Below are positions 22,247-30,662 of a DNA stretch of 33,124 nucleotides, in pieces (positions within the stretch are counted from its first letter, which is position 1; every line of letters begins with the position of its first letter). Position numbers and translations under genes: made by a program. This DNA comes from a virus, in the IMG/VR virus record IMGVR_UViG_3300025110_000063, positions 1-33,124 of that record. One strand, 5' to 3'. The notes under the pieces were generated by a model. The model searched no databases, was not told the origin of the DNA, and saw only the letters and a list, made by a program, of their open reading frames with translations.

Positions 22247-23128
22247 CTAAGAAACGTCAGATAAGATATAAACACCATAAGCGTCTTTAATCTCAACTTC
22301 GCCCCAGAATCCTGTAGCTACATAGTTAGTTGCTCTTAGCATTTCATCTCTTTCTGCTGCGATTCTAAATAAGCCATCAGCACCAACACCAAGACCAATA
22401 CCACCTTGTGAGAAAGCAAAACCAGCAGCATCGCCACCAGAACCAACATTCTCATCTATTTGATCAGACCAATAAACATTGAATCCTGCAATAGAACCAA
22501 CATAACCTGTAGAAAATGCTTCTTCAGCTTTATTGCCCATCATAGACATTGGCTTAGCATTTGAACCTGTTACACCTTCATCGTGTAATAAGCTAATAAT
22601 ACCTTTAGCACCCCACACCTGTTTAGGTGAAAGAACTAAATTATAAGGCATTGGAGCACCTGCTGCTCTTAATTGTCTCATAGAGCCAAATATATGAGAT
22701 AATGCCAAACCAGTACCAGCACCACACTCTGTTTGAGAGAATGATTTACCTAATTCTACTAAGTCATCATCAAGTTTAGCAGCAACTGCGTTACCTAAAG
22801 CAGGACCTGCTTGACCTTCAACATCATCGCCTGAACCCATAAGAACTAAGTCACTTACTGTAGAAGCAATAACGTGTTCTGATACAGTTGCAGTTCTTGC
22901 TGCTGTTGTGATAGCTACAGCTGTTGTAGTAGTAGCCTGTGTAGCAGCAGTTACATCAGATGATGCTAATTTTGTCCAATCTGAGAATTGAACGTGATTT
23001 GAACCTCTTGCAGCCTGTTGTACAGTTACAAGTGGGTACATTACATTTACGTGATTAAAAGCAATTACAGCATCGCCAATCGTTCTTCCTAATCCACCAG
23101 CTGCTGTGCTTGTGTTTGTTAAAGCCAT
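22247..23128 (-). CDS. Major capsid protein
   Basis: A 293-residue protein in the position and style of HK97-fold capsid proteins. Residues 1-75 contain an N-arm and a long Ala/Thr-rich stretch (ATQATTTTAVAITTAARTATV), then GPALGNAVAAKLDDDLVELG, a spine-type helix, LRAAGAPMPYNLVLSPKQVWGAKGIISLL, and a domain with GSIAGFNVYWSDQIDENVG near residues 207-226 like the A-domain of this fold. The preceding scaffold gene and following hairpin support it. Strongly expressed product expected. Confidence 0.82.
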   Translation of the reverse strand: MALTNTSTAAGGLGRTIGDAVIAFNHVNVMYPLVTVQQAARGSNHVQFSDWTKLASSDVTAATQATTTTAVAITTAARTATVSEHVIASTVSDLVLMGSGDDVEGQAGPALGNAVAAKLDDDLVELGKSFSQTECGAGTGLALSHIFGSMRQLRAAGAPMPYNLVLSPKQVWGAKGIISLLHDEGVTGSNAKPMSMMGNKAEEAFSTGYVGSIAGFNVYWSDQIDENVGSGGDAAGFAFSQGGIGLGVGADGLFRIAAERDEMLRATNYVATGFWGEVEIKDAYGVYILSDVS

Positions 23129-23184
23129 TTAAAGCTCCCTTCAATTATTTTCCTCTATCAACTGCTTTCGCCTTCAAGTAGGAA

Positions 23185-23439
23185 TTATTTTTCGTATGAT
23201 TTTTTTAAAGTACCTTTACCCCAACCACCAAATAATCCCATAGATGACTTAACTGCTTTTTTACCTTCACCTTTACGAGTTGCTCTTTCTTCCATAATAT
23301 CAATATAATCCATATACTTAATCTCTTTACCTCTATGAGTAACTTTTACGTCACCATCAGGTTGAGGTGTATGAGTTAAATCGTTATTAGGATCTAAATC
23401 AACTCCAAAAGGTTTATGAGGGTCTTTATTCGCCACCAT
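23185..23439 (-). CDS. Small head-region protein
   Basis: An 84-residue basic protein (many Lys/Asp/Gly) overlapping the scaffold gene by 14 bases and followed by the capsid gene. It contains DPNNDLTHTPQPDGDVKVTHRG and a Gly-rich end (SSMGLFGGWGKGTLKKSYEK). No family recognised. A start at the next codon (GTG) cannot be excluded, as the ribosome binding site is weak. Confidence 0.55.
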   Translation of the reverse strand: MVANKDPHKPFGVDLDPNNDLTHTPQPDGDVKVTHRGKEIKYMDYIDIMEERATRKGEGKKAVKSSMGLFGGWGKGTLKKSYEK

Positions 23440-23977
23440 AACCTAACTTAATGCCTTTAGCAGAATTAGTGCTATTTTGTGAGGCATATCCAATAGGGTC
23501 TTTCTCTGCCCATTCACCATAAGAAGCGTAACCACCAAACTCTGTGTTTTTAGTGCCTACAAGATTCCTTGCTGAAGGTTCTTGGGTTTTGGTTTTAAGT
23601 TCAGATACCATAAACTCTAAAACATCTAAATCTTTGTTTTTAAAAGTTTCACGCTTATCTTCAGGTAACCTTTCTAATAAAACACCACGTCTTTGCTCAA
23701 CAATACCTTCATATTTTTCTTTGTAAGGATTAAGTTCATTAACTTGAGCTTCGTATTTCTCAGCTAAAGTTTTAAATTCCTCATTTTCCTTTAATTTAGC
23801 ATTTTGTTGAGTTTCCAACTGTTTTTCTAAATTGGCTAACCTATTTTCAGCGTCTTGTGCTCTTTTTCTATACTTCTTGCTTTCTGCTATGTACTCATTC
23901 TGAGCTGATTCCTGAGCTACATTCTCCGTACCCTGCTCCACTACTGTTTCGTTTGATACTTGATTTTCTTCGGACAT
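23426..23977 (-). CDS. Putative scaffolding protein
   Basis: A 183-residue acidic protein whose residues 28-90 form a long coiled coil (ESKKYRKRAQDAENRLANLEKQLET, then EFKTLAEKYEAQVNEL). The N-terminus is Glu/Gln/Asn-rich and unstructured, and the C-terminus is Gly/Ser-rich with aromatic residues, as in phage scaffold proteins that bind the capsid by their end. It directly precedes the capsid gene. First gene of the late operon, with GGAGGGC before ATG. Confidence 0.75.
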   Translation of the reverse strand: MSEENQVSNETVVEQGTENVAQESAQNEYIAESKKYRKRAQDAENRLANLEKQLETQQNAKLKENEEFKTLAEKYEAQVNELNPYKEKYEGIVEQRRGVLLERLPEDKRETFKNKDLDVLEFMVSELKTKTQEPSARNLVGTKNTEFGGYASYGEWAEKDPIGYASQNSTNSAKGIKLGYGGE

Positions 23978-23985
23978 ACTGCCCT

Positions 23986-24031
23986 CCTATATGTTGTGTA
24001 TTTGTTAATGCAAAATACTATATCTTGCATT
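23986..24031. promoter_or_regulatory. Divergent promoter region with 7-bp inverted repeat
   Basis: Between the scaffold gene (minus) and the terL gene (plus), only 91 bases apart. AATGCAA (24007-24013) and TTGCATT (24025-24031) form a perfect 7-bp repeat with an 11-base spacer. A plus-direction promoter TTGTGT (about 23995) and TACTAT (about 24017), 16 apart, overlaps it. The symmetric element could be an operator for both operons. Assignment tentative. Confidence 0.45.
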
Positions 24032-24068
24032 TCTCCTACTTCGTAAGTTAAATTAGAAAGGTGGATAT

Positions 24069-25379
24069 ATGCAAGTTTTAAATGATTACAAACAGAAATG
24101 GTTCGACTTTTTAGGGTATGAACCACACGAAGGTCAGAGAAAGTTGCACTTTCCTACCAAAGAATCTGCAAGGTTTTTTGTTATGGTGTGTGGGAGGCGT
24201 TTTGGAAAGACGACTGCGAGTGCTATGGAAGCGACCTTTTACGCCTCCCAGCCTAATCAACGTATATGGCTCGTAGGTCTTTCGTATGATAAAGCCGATT
24301 TGATGTTTAGAGAAGTGTGGGAAAAGATGGTAAAAGGACATCAAAACGATATTATCAAGGCTTCTGAAAAAGAAAGATATATCAAATTCAAATGGGGTAC
24401 TACTGTAGAAGCTAAATCGGCAGATAACCCTGATTCACTTGTAGGTGAAGGGTTGGATCTACTAATAGTAGACGAGGCAGCTAAAGTAAGACCAAGAATT
24501 TGGGATATGTATTTATCTCCCACATTATCTGATAGAAAAGGAAAGGCTGTATTTATTTCGACACCAGAAGGGTTTAATTGGCTATATGATTTATATTTGC
24601 TTGGAAAAACTGACGAGTTATGGGAATCGCATCAAGCTCCATCTTGGGATAATGGTTTTGCTTTTCCTGAAGGTAAAGACGACAGGTTTCTCATTGAGAG
24701 AAAGCGTAATATGGCTAAAGAGCTTTATGACCAAGAGTATGGAGCTCAGTTTACATCATTTGAAGGTAGGGTTTATCCTTTTGATAGGAATATTGATGTC
24801 GGTTATTATCCTTACAACCCACATCTTCCTACTTTTTGTAGTATTGATTTTGGGTACAGGATGCCTTCTGTGGGATGGTATCAAACCTACAGAGTAAATG
24901 GTGAATGGCATATAAATATGATAGATGAGATAATTCACGAAACAAACATTAAAACAGATGAACTTGCAAGTAGAATAAAAGCAAAGCCTTATATAGTAGC
25001 AAAGTATTATGGTGACCCAGCAGGGTTACAAGCACAAGGACAGTCAGGAGTAGGAGATATAGAGATTTTTAGAAAAATGGGTATCGTAGTAAACACAATA
25101 ACAGATAAAGCATCAAGAAGTATAACAGCAGGTGTGAATCACGTTAGAAGTTTTATAGAGAACGCAAATGGCGAAAGATACCTACACCTAAACAACAACT
25201 GTACAGGTATGGCAGAAGATTTAGAAAGTTACAGGTATCCAGAGGCTCAAGATAGCAAACCATTAAAACAAGAGCCATTAAAAGACGGATACCACGACCA
25301 CGGATGCGACCAATTAAGATATTTTTTTATTAACCAATTTCCAATTAAAAACAGAGAGATAAAAGTGAGGAACAGATGA
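24069..25379 (+). CDS. terL: Terminase large subunit
   Basis: A 436-residue packaging motor with ATPase and nuclease. Walker A is CGRRFGKT (residues 41-48), Walker B and catalytic Glu are LDLLIVDEAA (129-138), and a motif III-like FISTPEG lies at 162-168. The RNase H-like nuclease has FCSIDFGYR with D260, YYGDPAG with D316, and HDHGCDQLRYF with D410/D414. Length is typical. AAGGTGG lies before ATG. It opens the plus-strand block with portal and is separated from terS (27759-28397) by four genes and opposite orientation, which is unusual. Confidence 0.95.
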   Translation: MQVLNDYKQKWFDFLGYEPHEGQRKLHFPTKESARFFVMVCGRRFGKTTASAMEATFYASQPNQRIWLVGLSYDKADLMFREVWEKMVKGHQNDIIKASEKERYIKFKWGTTVEAKSADNPDSLVGEGLDLLIVDEAAKVRPRIWDMYLSPTLSDRKGKAVFISTPEGFNWLYDLYLLGKTDELWESHQAPSWDNGFAFPEGKDDRFLIERKRNMAKELYDQEYGAQFTSFEGRVYPFDRNIDVGYYPYNPHLPTFCSIDFGYRMPSVGWYQTYRVNGEWHINMIDEIIHETNIKTDELASRIKAKPYIVAKYYGDPAGLQAQGQSGVGDIEIFRKMGIVVNTITDKASRSITAGVNHVRSFIENANGERYLHLNNNCTGMAEDLESYRYPEAQDSKPLKQEPLKDGYHDHGCDQLRYFFINQFPIKNREIKVRNR

Positions 25380-26656
25380 TATATAAAGGAGAACAAGCTA
25401 TTAAAGACAGCTTAAACGTCTTAAAGATAGAAAACCACAGAAAAAGAGAAAGTTACGTACATAAGCTACTTGATTACTACAATGGTAGCAATACAAAGTA
25501 TTATATAGAAAATAGATTTGATTTAGATGCTTTTAAAGAAGTTCCACCTTACGAGGCGAACATAACTAAGAAATTTATCAATAAAATGTCAAGAATCTAC
25601 ACAGTAGGTGCTGATAGGAATGTTAATGAAAGATACGATAACCTCTCTGTGTTAAAAGATGCTAAAATGAAGCATATAGAAAGAATGACACGCTTAGTTG
25701 GAACTATAGCTACAAGAATAATGTTTGTTGATGGAGAAATGCCTCACTTTGACTATCAACCTATTTATTACTTTCATCCTTTCTTTGGTGCTGATCCATT
25801 TAAGCCTATAGCAATCTCTTATCCTCTAATGCACTACACAGAAGATGCTTCTAACTCTGATTCTTGTCAATACATACATTGGAACGCAGAATCATACATT
25901 ATATTTGATGAATCTGGGAAGGTATTAGAAGAAGCAGAACACGGATATGGTACTTTACCATTTGTATTTACTCATAGAGAACATCAAAGTGATTCTTTCT
26001 ATGTTGAGGGTGCAAATGACATTTGTAATGCTAATGAGCATATAAATATCACAATGACAGAGCTTCAGCTTGGTTTAAGGTTTCAAATGTTTGGACAACC
26101 TGTTGTTTCAGGTGCAGATTTAGGAAATAACCAAAGATTTGGTTCAGATGTGATTTTAGAGCTTCCAGAAGGTGCAAATTACAACATTTTATCTCCAGCA
26201 GGTGATATTGAGAAGGTTATAGAGAATGTTAAGTTCCAAATGGAGCTTGTAGCACAAAATAACCACTTATCTGTTCAATTTGCTCAAGATGGTGGCGAAA
26301 CACCAAGTGGAATAGCCTTAAAAATTAAAGATTTGGAAAGTTTTGAAGATTATCAAGATGATTTAGCTTTATGGAGCCAATACGAGCACGAAATTTACCA
26401 AATTGAGAGGAATATAGCAAGAACTTTAAATATTGGTATGCCTGAAGCCTTAAAAATCGATTTTAATGAGCCTGAGTATCCAATGACAGTACAAGACCAA
26501 ATAGCTCTTGACAATCATAGACTATCACTTGGACTTGTAAATAAAGCCGAATTAATGGTTGAATACAATAAAGACTTAACTATAGAAGAAGCAAATGCTA
26601 AACTAACTGCAAATCAAGCATTAATAGAGCCTCAAGATGATAACAGTCAAGTATAA
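25376..26656 (+). CDS. Portal protein
   Basis: A 426-residue protein starting in an ATGA overlap with terL, the standard place for the portal. It is an alpha/beta protein with an N-terminal helical clip-like region (NHRKRESYVHKLLDYYNG), an Asp/Tyr-rich body and a C-terminal helical region near residues 300-390 (GIALKIKDLESFEDYQDDLALW), as in dodecameric phage portals. Acidic end DNSQV. It forms the vertex ring for DNA entry and tail joining. A ring-forming role is inferred from context and size. Confidence 0.85.
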   Translation: MIYKGEQAIKDSLNVLKIENHRKRESYVHKLLDYYNGSNTKYYIENRFDLDAFKEVPPYEANITKKFINKMSRIYTVGADRNVNERYDNLSVLKDAKMKHIERMTRLVGTIATRIMFVDGEMPHFDYQPIYYFHPFFGADPFKPIAISYPLMHYTEDASNSDSCQYIHWNAESYIIFDESGKVLEEAEHGYGTLPFVFTHREHQSDSFYVEGANDICNANEHINITMTELQLGLRFQMFGQPVVSGADLGNNQRFGSDVILELPEGANYNILSPAGDIEKVIENVKFQMELVAQNNHLSVQFAQDGGETPSGIALKIKDLESFEDYQDDLALWSQYEHEIYQIERNIARTLNIGMPEALKIDFNEPEYPMTVQDQIALDNHRLSLGLVNKAELMVEYNKDLTIEEANAKLTANQALIEPQDDNSQV

Positions 26657-27077
26657 TATTGATTTTAAGAAAGCTCTTAAAGAATTAGAGAAAGAGAAAT
26701 TATCTAAAACTTTAAATAAAGAGGTTGCACCTAAAACAGTACAATTATCTAAAAAATTCATAAAATCAGGAAATGTAAAGCCAAGATTATCTGGTTTTCA
26801 AAGAAATTACAGAAAATCTATTGGTATTAATCAAAATAAACCACTTTTTATGACAGGAAAACTTGTTAATAGCCTAAAAGGTACGGAACAAGGAATAAAA
26901 GGTGTAAATTATGCTAAAGAACATAGAGAAGGTTATCAATATGAACGTGGTGATGTACCTGCAAGAGAATTTGTTACAGCAGCTTTACCAAGCGAAAAAT
27001 CAAGTACTGACAAAATTTACAAGGAATTTGAGAAAAAATTCGTTAAATTATTGAGTAAATCAATAAGGAAACGATAA
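26637..27077 (+). CDS. Virion morphogenesis protein, HK97 gp10/GpG-like
   Basis: A 146-residue basic protein overlapping the portal gene by 20 bases. A long helix (FKKALKELEKEKLSKTLNKEV), a central GKLVNSLKGTEQGIKG, then EHREGYQYERGDVPAREFV near residues 100-119 match tail-completion/morphogenesis proteins of the GpG or gp10 type, where the R-G-x-x-P-R-P/R-F(I/V) motif recurs. Such proteins help join tail to head. Moderately sure. Confidence 0.6.
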   Translation: MITVKYNIDFKKALKELEKEKLSKTLNKEVAPKTVQLSKKFIKSGNVKPRLSGFQRNYRKSIGINQNKPLFMTGKLVNSLKGTEQGIKGVNYAKEHREGYQYERGDVPAREFVTAALPSEKSSTDKIYKEFEKKFVKLLSKSIRKR

Positions 27078-27078
27078 T

Positions 27079-27303
27079 ATGTCTGAAGAAGAAAAAATAG
27101 AAATCCTACTAAGAAATATCATCAATATGCACGAAAAACTCAATGTTTTAATAGACTATATGGCTAAAGACCTTACAGAAGAACAATATCAAAGAGAATT
27201 TTACAAAGACGAGGATATGTTAGTAGAGATAGAAAAAGACACATACCAACAAATGTGCGATTTAATTGGAGATGGTACAATACCTTTTATGGCGATAGCT
27301 TAA
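27079..27303 (+). CDS. Small acidic hypothetical protein
   Basis: A 74-residue protein starting one base after the previous stop. It is helical and acidic (EEEKIEILLRNIINMHEKLNVL, then LTEEQYQREFY, DEDMLVEIEKD). No motif recognised. A place between a morphogenesis gene and a holin-like gene gives no firm clue. Confidence 0.55.
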   Translation: MSEEEKIEILLRNIINMHEKLNVLIDYMAKDLTEEQYQREFYKDEDMLVEIEKDTYQQMCDLIGDGTIPFMAIA

Positions 27304-27312
27304 TGGAGAATA

Positions 27313-27621
27313 ATGGATATTTTAACAATACTGGAACAATTTGGAATACCCGTAGCGATGACGATAGCGTTTGGATTTTTTATATGGAGGCAGAACAGAT
27401 TCATACAGGAAACTCTAATGACAGAGTTGGATCAAGACTTCAAGAGGTTGGAAGGTATTATTATTAAACTCATTGACCAGCAGAAGTTGGTACAAATGGA
27501 ACAAAAGAAACTTAATGGTATTTTCAAAGCACAAGTAGAAATAATCGCAAGACTTTCAGGTAACGGATTAAAAGACAAATTTTTAAGAATTATGGAACAA
27601 GGTGGAATGAAAGATGACTAA
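27313..27621 (+). CDS. Membrane protein with coiled coil, holin-like (BhlA/UviB-like layout)
   Basis: A 102-residue protein: an N-terminal membrane segment (FGIPVAMTIAFGFFIW, residues 10-25) followed by a charged, helical region (ELDQDFKRLEGIIIKLIDQQKL). This layout matches BhlA/UviB-type proteins and many uncharacterised phage proteins; a conserved end (ARLSGNGLKDKF) is also family-like. It could be a holin, but it is far from the lysozyme. RBS GGAG at 27303-27308. Confidence 0.55.
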   Translation: MDILTILEQFGIPVAMTIAFGFFIWRQNRFIQETLMTELDQDFKRLEGIIIKLIDQQKLVQMEQKKLNGIFKAQVEIIARLSGNGLKDKFLRIMEQGGMKDD

Positions 27622-27766
27622 GCAAACAAAAAAGATGACTATAGTAACTCCTATGGGTAGTATTGAAAGTGATTCAGGTAATCATTTTGTAGATGTAGTA
27701 ACAGTTTTTGGCTTTGTCGTGGCGTTTATGGTACTTAAAAAGATAATAAGTAAATACGTTAGATAG
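27614..27766 (+). CDS. Small single-pass membrane protein
   Basis: A 50-residue ORF overlapping the previous gene by 8 bases. It has a polar start (TKKMTIVTPMGSIESDSG) and one membrane segment near residues 26-42 (VVTVFGFVVAFMVL), ending basic (KKIISKYVR). Its last 8 bases overlap the end of the opposite-strand terS gene. Function unknown; a pair with the previous membrane protein is possible. Confidence 0.55.
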   Translation: MTKQTKKMTIVTPMGSIESDSGNHFVDVVTVFGFVVAFMVLKKIISKYVR

Positions 27767-28397
27767 ATTCCTCAGCAGCAATAATAGATAACTCCCACTC
27801 TTTTCTTTGACCTTTAGTAGGCTTTGTAGCAGGTAAAGGATCAATACCAACAGCTTTAGCTCTTTTCTTCCACTTATGCCACTCTCTACGCATCTCATTA
27901 CGAGTTTTCTTCTTACCCTTGTTTTTATCCTTATCTATCTCACTCTTTAAAGCTATCTTTTCTTCTTTAACAGTCTTAGAAGGCTTTCTCTCTGGTAAAT
28001 CATCAGGAATAACCACATCATCAAATATCTCAACAATCTCGGCATCCTCTACATCCTCTGCCTTAAGAAACTTCTCAAAAGGACTATCTATCGTAATATT
28101 GACGTTTTTAACGAGTTTTCCACTATGCTCTAACACTAAACGAGCAGCTTGTACATTACCGTGCTTAGCTTCCCTTACCATAGCATTAATAACAGCAGGT
28201 AACTGTGAGCCGAACTCAGTCATATACCTCTCATAGATCTTATCTATAAACATAGGGTCTTGACGCCACTTAGATACACATATATCGCTAACACCTACCT
28301 TAGCTGCTACTTCCTTAACAGTAATAGAAGGATTTAAAGCAAAAAGCTCTATAGCTAAGACTTTGTGGGGTTTTCTCTGTGCTGGTGTCGTCTGCAT
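27759..28397 (-). CDS. terS: Terminase small subunit
   Basis: A 212-residue DNA-recognition subunit. Residues 13-45 hold a helix-turn-helix (VKEVAAKVGVSDICVSKWRQD), as in phage TerS proteins, then EFGSQLPAVINAMVREAKHG, NVQAARLVLEHSGK (residues 60-93), the oligomerising helices seen in the family. The rest is charged and coiled (EIDKDKNKGKKKTRNEMRREW). It is on the opposite strand from terL, 2.4 kb from the end of that gene, so co-transcription is excluded. Its upstream region (28398-28470) carries palindromes that might be its binding site. Confidence 0.85.
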   Translation of the reverse strand: MQTTPAQRKPHKVLAIELFALNPSITVKEVAAKVGVSDICVSKWRQDPMFIDKIYERYMTEFGSQLPAVINAMVREAKHGNVQAARLVLEHSGKLVKNVNITIDSPFEKFLKAEDVEDAEIVEIFDDVVIPDDLPERKPSKTVKEEKIALKSEIDKDKNKGKKKTRNEMRREWHKWKKRAKAVGIDPLPATKPTKGQRKEWELSIIAAEESI

Positions 28398-28975
28398 ACC
28401 TCGTAATTTAGTACTATATGGTACTTATTTCCAAATTTTTTTATAATTGGGGTTTGGTACTAAACTTTCACATTTTTTGTGGAATGGGAGCCGATAGCCA
28501 GCCACCGAATCTCATCCCCTGATACCCCCTTTTAAGCAAATATACGCTTTGACCTATGTTATGGTATACTTAAGCTAAAAAGCTCTTGATTTAAGGGTAT
28601 TTGGTAGTAATTATGGGGATAATAAGGGGAATGAAAGCCATAATTATGATAAGTTTTAATTTAGTTTTTAATTAGATACAAATATATAATTCTAAATTCT
28701 TTTAAATAATCTTGATCCAAACACCAAACCAAAAACCAAAACCAATACCATTAATTGTTTTATCTTACTATGTGTTAAATGTACCTGGAACGGCTCGATA
28801 TTACACCACTAATTGATATTACAAACATATTAAAAGAATTAATTAAAACTTTCTCTCCTCTATTAATTAAATATATTCTTTGCAACGTGTAAATAATTGT
28901 TGTTTGGTAAATAAATTTAAAGTAATTTACTTTTAAGATAGGTAATTAAATAAACAAAATAAGGAATAAAATAAA
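28398..28975. other. Non-coding region upstream of terS and of the Gp88-like gene
   Basis: 578 bases without a convincing gene. Next to terS are GTAC palindromes: TTTAGTAC (28408-28415) and GTACTAAA (28457-28464) form an 8-bp inverted repeat enclosing a further GTAC at 28421. A short GC-richer tract follows at about 28488-28530. At 28717-28750 CCAAA-type units recur. GATATTACA occurs twice (28797-28805 and 28815-28823). These could be the packaging site, operators or an origin; nothing decides between them. Confidence 0.5.
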
Positions 28976-29755
28976 ATGAATAAATATAATCAATTACTAA
29001 GTATCAATAGCGACTATAAAACGTCTAAGGGAACTAAAAAAGGATATTTGACTGGTATCTTGTATTTATCACCAGCTAATGAGTCTGGCAAGAATTTTTG
29101 TTCTAGTGCTAGTGCTGGATGCATATCTAGTTGTTTAAATACGGCCGGACGTGGTGCGTTTAATAGTGTACAACAAGCTAGATATAATAAATCTAGATAC
29201 TTTATAGAAAATAAAGCTGGATTTATGTTTGATCTTGTTAAAAGTATTATAAGATTAAAAATTAAAGCTAAAAATAAAAACTTGATCCCAGTTGTAAGAT
29301 TAAATGGTACATCTGATTTATTATGGGAACTAATTAAAATAGATATAAAAACTTTATTAAATGATAAATATATATCAAATAATATAGATAAATTAAATGT
29401 TAACGTATTAAATAATGATACTTGTAATATATTTGATTTATTTAATAATATTACTTTTTACGACTATACAAAGCATAATATAAAAATACGTAAAAAAGCT
29501 ATAAAAATACAAAATTATCATTTAACCTTTAGTAGATCCGAAAATAATGAAAATAAAGCAATTTCTTATCTTGTTAATGGTTTAAATAGTGCGTTTGTAT
29601 TTTCTGGTCAAATACCTAGTACTTACAAAGGATTTAAAGTGTTTAATGGTGATGATACAGATTTAAGATTTTTAGACCCTAAAAACGTAATTATAGGGCT
29701 ATTAGCTAAAGGCCAAGCTAAAAAAGATAAAACGGGCTTTGTAATTCATAACTAA
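28976..29755 (+). CDS. Gp88/DUF7227-like phage protein
   Basis: A 259-residue protein of a phage family I recall as related to Gp88/DUF7227 (the name should be verified). Conserved signs are KGTKKGYLTGILYLSPAN (residues 18-35), a Cys triad C42-x6-C49-x3-C53 leading to CLNTAGRG (53-60), QQARYNKSRYF (66-76), VRLNGTSDLLWE (107-118), FYDYTK (161-166), NYHLTFSRSE (180-189), and DLRFLDP (229-235). The Cys triad might bind metal. Biochemical role unknown. It is far more AT-rich at third positions than the late genes. Start after AAGGAATAAAATAAA. Confidence 0.7.
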   Translation: MNKYNQLLSINSDYKTSKGTKKGYLTGILYLSPANESGKNFCSSASAGCISSCLNTAGRGAFNSVQQARYNKSRYFIENKAGFMFDLVKSIIRLKIKAKNKNLIPVVRLNGTSDLLWELIKIDIKTLLNDKYISNNIDKLNVNVLNNDTCNIFDLFNNITFYDYTKHNIKIRKKAIKIQNYHLTFSRSENNENKAISYLVNGLNSAFVFSGQIPSTYKGFKVFNGDDTDLRFLDPKNVIIGLLAKGQAKKDKTGFVIHN

Positions 29756-29771
29756 AATAAAGGAATATATT

Positions 29772-30038
29772 ATGTATCAATACAATAATTCAATTAATGA
29801 TATAAATTTTCGATATATTGTTAATGTACCTAAAAATAACGGCTTTATTGCTAAACGTTTTAAAATTAAGTATCTAGAATTAATTAATATGTTAGAATTA
29901 AAAAATGATGACCTTGGTATTAATTATAATAAAGGTACATCTAGACAATTACAGTTAATTCAACATCTTTTATTAAAAACTAAAGATTTAAACATTATAA
30001 AATGTAATGTTTATATAAATGATCAAGTAATATTATAA
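29772..30038 (+). CDS. Hypothetical AT-rich gene product
   Basis: An 88-residue protein (many Asn, Ile, Tyr) following the Gp88-like gene by 16 bases with AAAGGAATA upstream. FRYIVNVPKNNGFIAKRFKIKYLELINM and IQHLLLKTKDLNIIKC form two helices. No family recognised. Base composition matches the surrounding block and not the late operon. Confidence 0.5.
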   Translation: MYQYNNSINDINFRYIVNVPKNNGFIAKRFKIKYLELINMLELKNDDLGINYNKGTSRQLQLIQHLLLKTKDLNIIKCNVYINDQVIL

Positions 30039-30053
30039 ATAGGAGCTAAAAAA

Positions 30054-30161
30054 ATGAATAAATCTAATAAAAAACTTGTTTTTTTATTTACTAAAATTAA
30101 TAAAAAACAACGTACAAAAATACATCCAGCTATAATAAATAATAAAACAAATAGAAAGTGA
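30054..30161 (+). CDS. Tiny basic protein
   Basis: A 35-residue ORF with AGGAGCTAAAAAA before ATG, the typical leader of this block. It is rich in Lys/Asn (NKSNKKLVFLF, then KINKKQRTKIHP). Probably real because of the leader, but unrecognised. Confidence 0.4.
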   Translation: MNKSNKKLVFLFTKINKKQRTKIHPAIINNKTNRK

Positions 30162-30172
30162 GAGTTAAAAAA

Positions 30173-30361
30173 ATGAATAAAATATTAAAAAAATTATATT
30201 GTTATATATTTAGATATAAATCTTGTAATAAATGTAATAATATTATTTATGGTTATGGCTTTAGAAATAAAAGTAAAACTATAAATTTCTGTAGTAGAAA
30301 ATGCTTATGGACTGATAAAAAAACCGATGAAACTTTTTATTTCAATAAAATAGGAGATTAA
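30173..30361 (+). CDS. Small zinc-knuckle protein
   Basis: A 62-residue protein. CNKCNN near residues 18-23 and FCSRKC near 39-44 form a C-x2-C...C-x3-C knuckle of the TRASH/MYM-like type, followed by LWTDKKTDETFYF. ATG at 30173 is chosen over the GTG at 30158, because all genes here use an A-rich leader after GAG and the GTG lacks a good site. Metal-binding role inferred. Confidence 0.55.
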   Translation: MNKILKKLYCYIFRYKSCNKCNNIIYGYGFRNKSKTINFCSRKCLWTDKKTDETFYFNKIGD

Positions 30362-30364
30362 AAA

Positions 30365-30496
30365 ATGAGTACTGGAAAGCTAATAAGATTATATTATGAT
30401 ATTATATTACATATTATAATGATCACTATAACTGGAATTATATTAATGGGTGGTATTTTTATAATACGGCTTGGAATTAACTTTATAACTAGCTAA
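30365..30496 (+). CDS. Small membrane protein
   Basis: A 43-residue ORF with AGGAGATTAAAAA before ATG. Residues 10-42 are almost entirely hydrophobic (IILHIIMITITGIILMGGIFII). One or two membrane spans. Function unknown. Confidence 0.45.
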   Translation: MSTGKLIRLYYDIILHIIMITITGIILMGGIFIIRLGINFITS

Positions 30497-30509
30497 GGGA
30501 GTAAAAAAA

Positions 30510-30662
30510 ATGAATAAAAAAAATCTAATGAGCATAAAATATGCTATAGCTACTGATAAACACAATTTATTACAAGATGATGAGAATATTATAATATATA
30601 CAATTAAAAAATTATATTATAAATTAATACTTTCAATTATAAATAGGAGAATAATAAAATGA
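30510..30662 (+). CDS. Small hypothetical protein
   Basis: A 50-residue ORF with AAGGGAGTAAAAAAA before ATG and an ATGA overlap with the next gene. Basic C-terminus (LSIINRRIIK). The end doubles as the ribosome binding site of the following gene (AATAGGAGAATAATAAA). No family recognised. Confidence 0.45.
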   Translation: MNKKNLMSIKYAIATDKHNLLQDDENIIIYTIKKLYYKLILSIINRRIIK

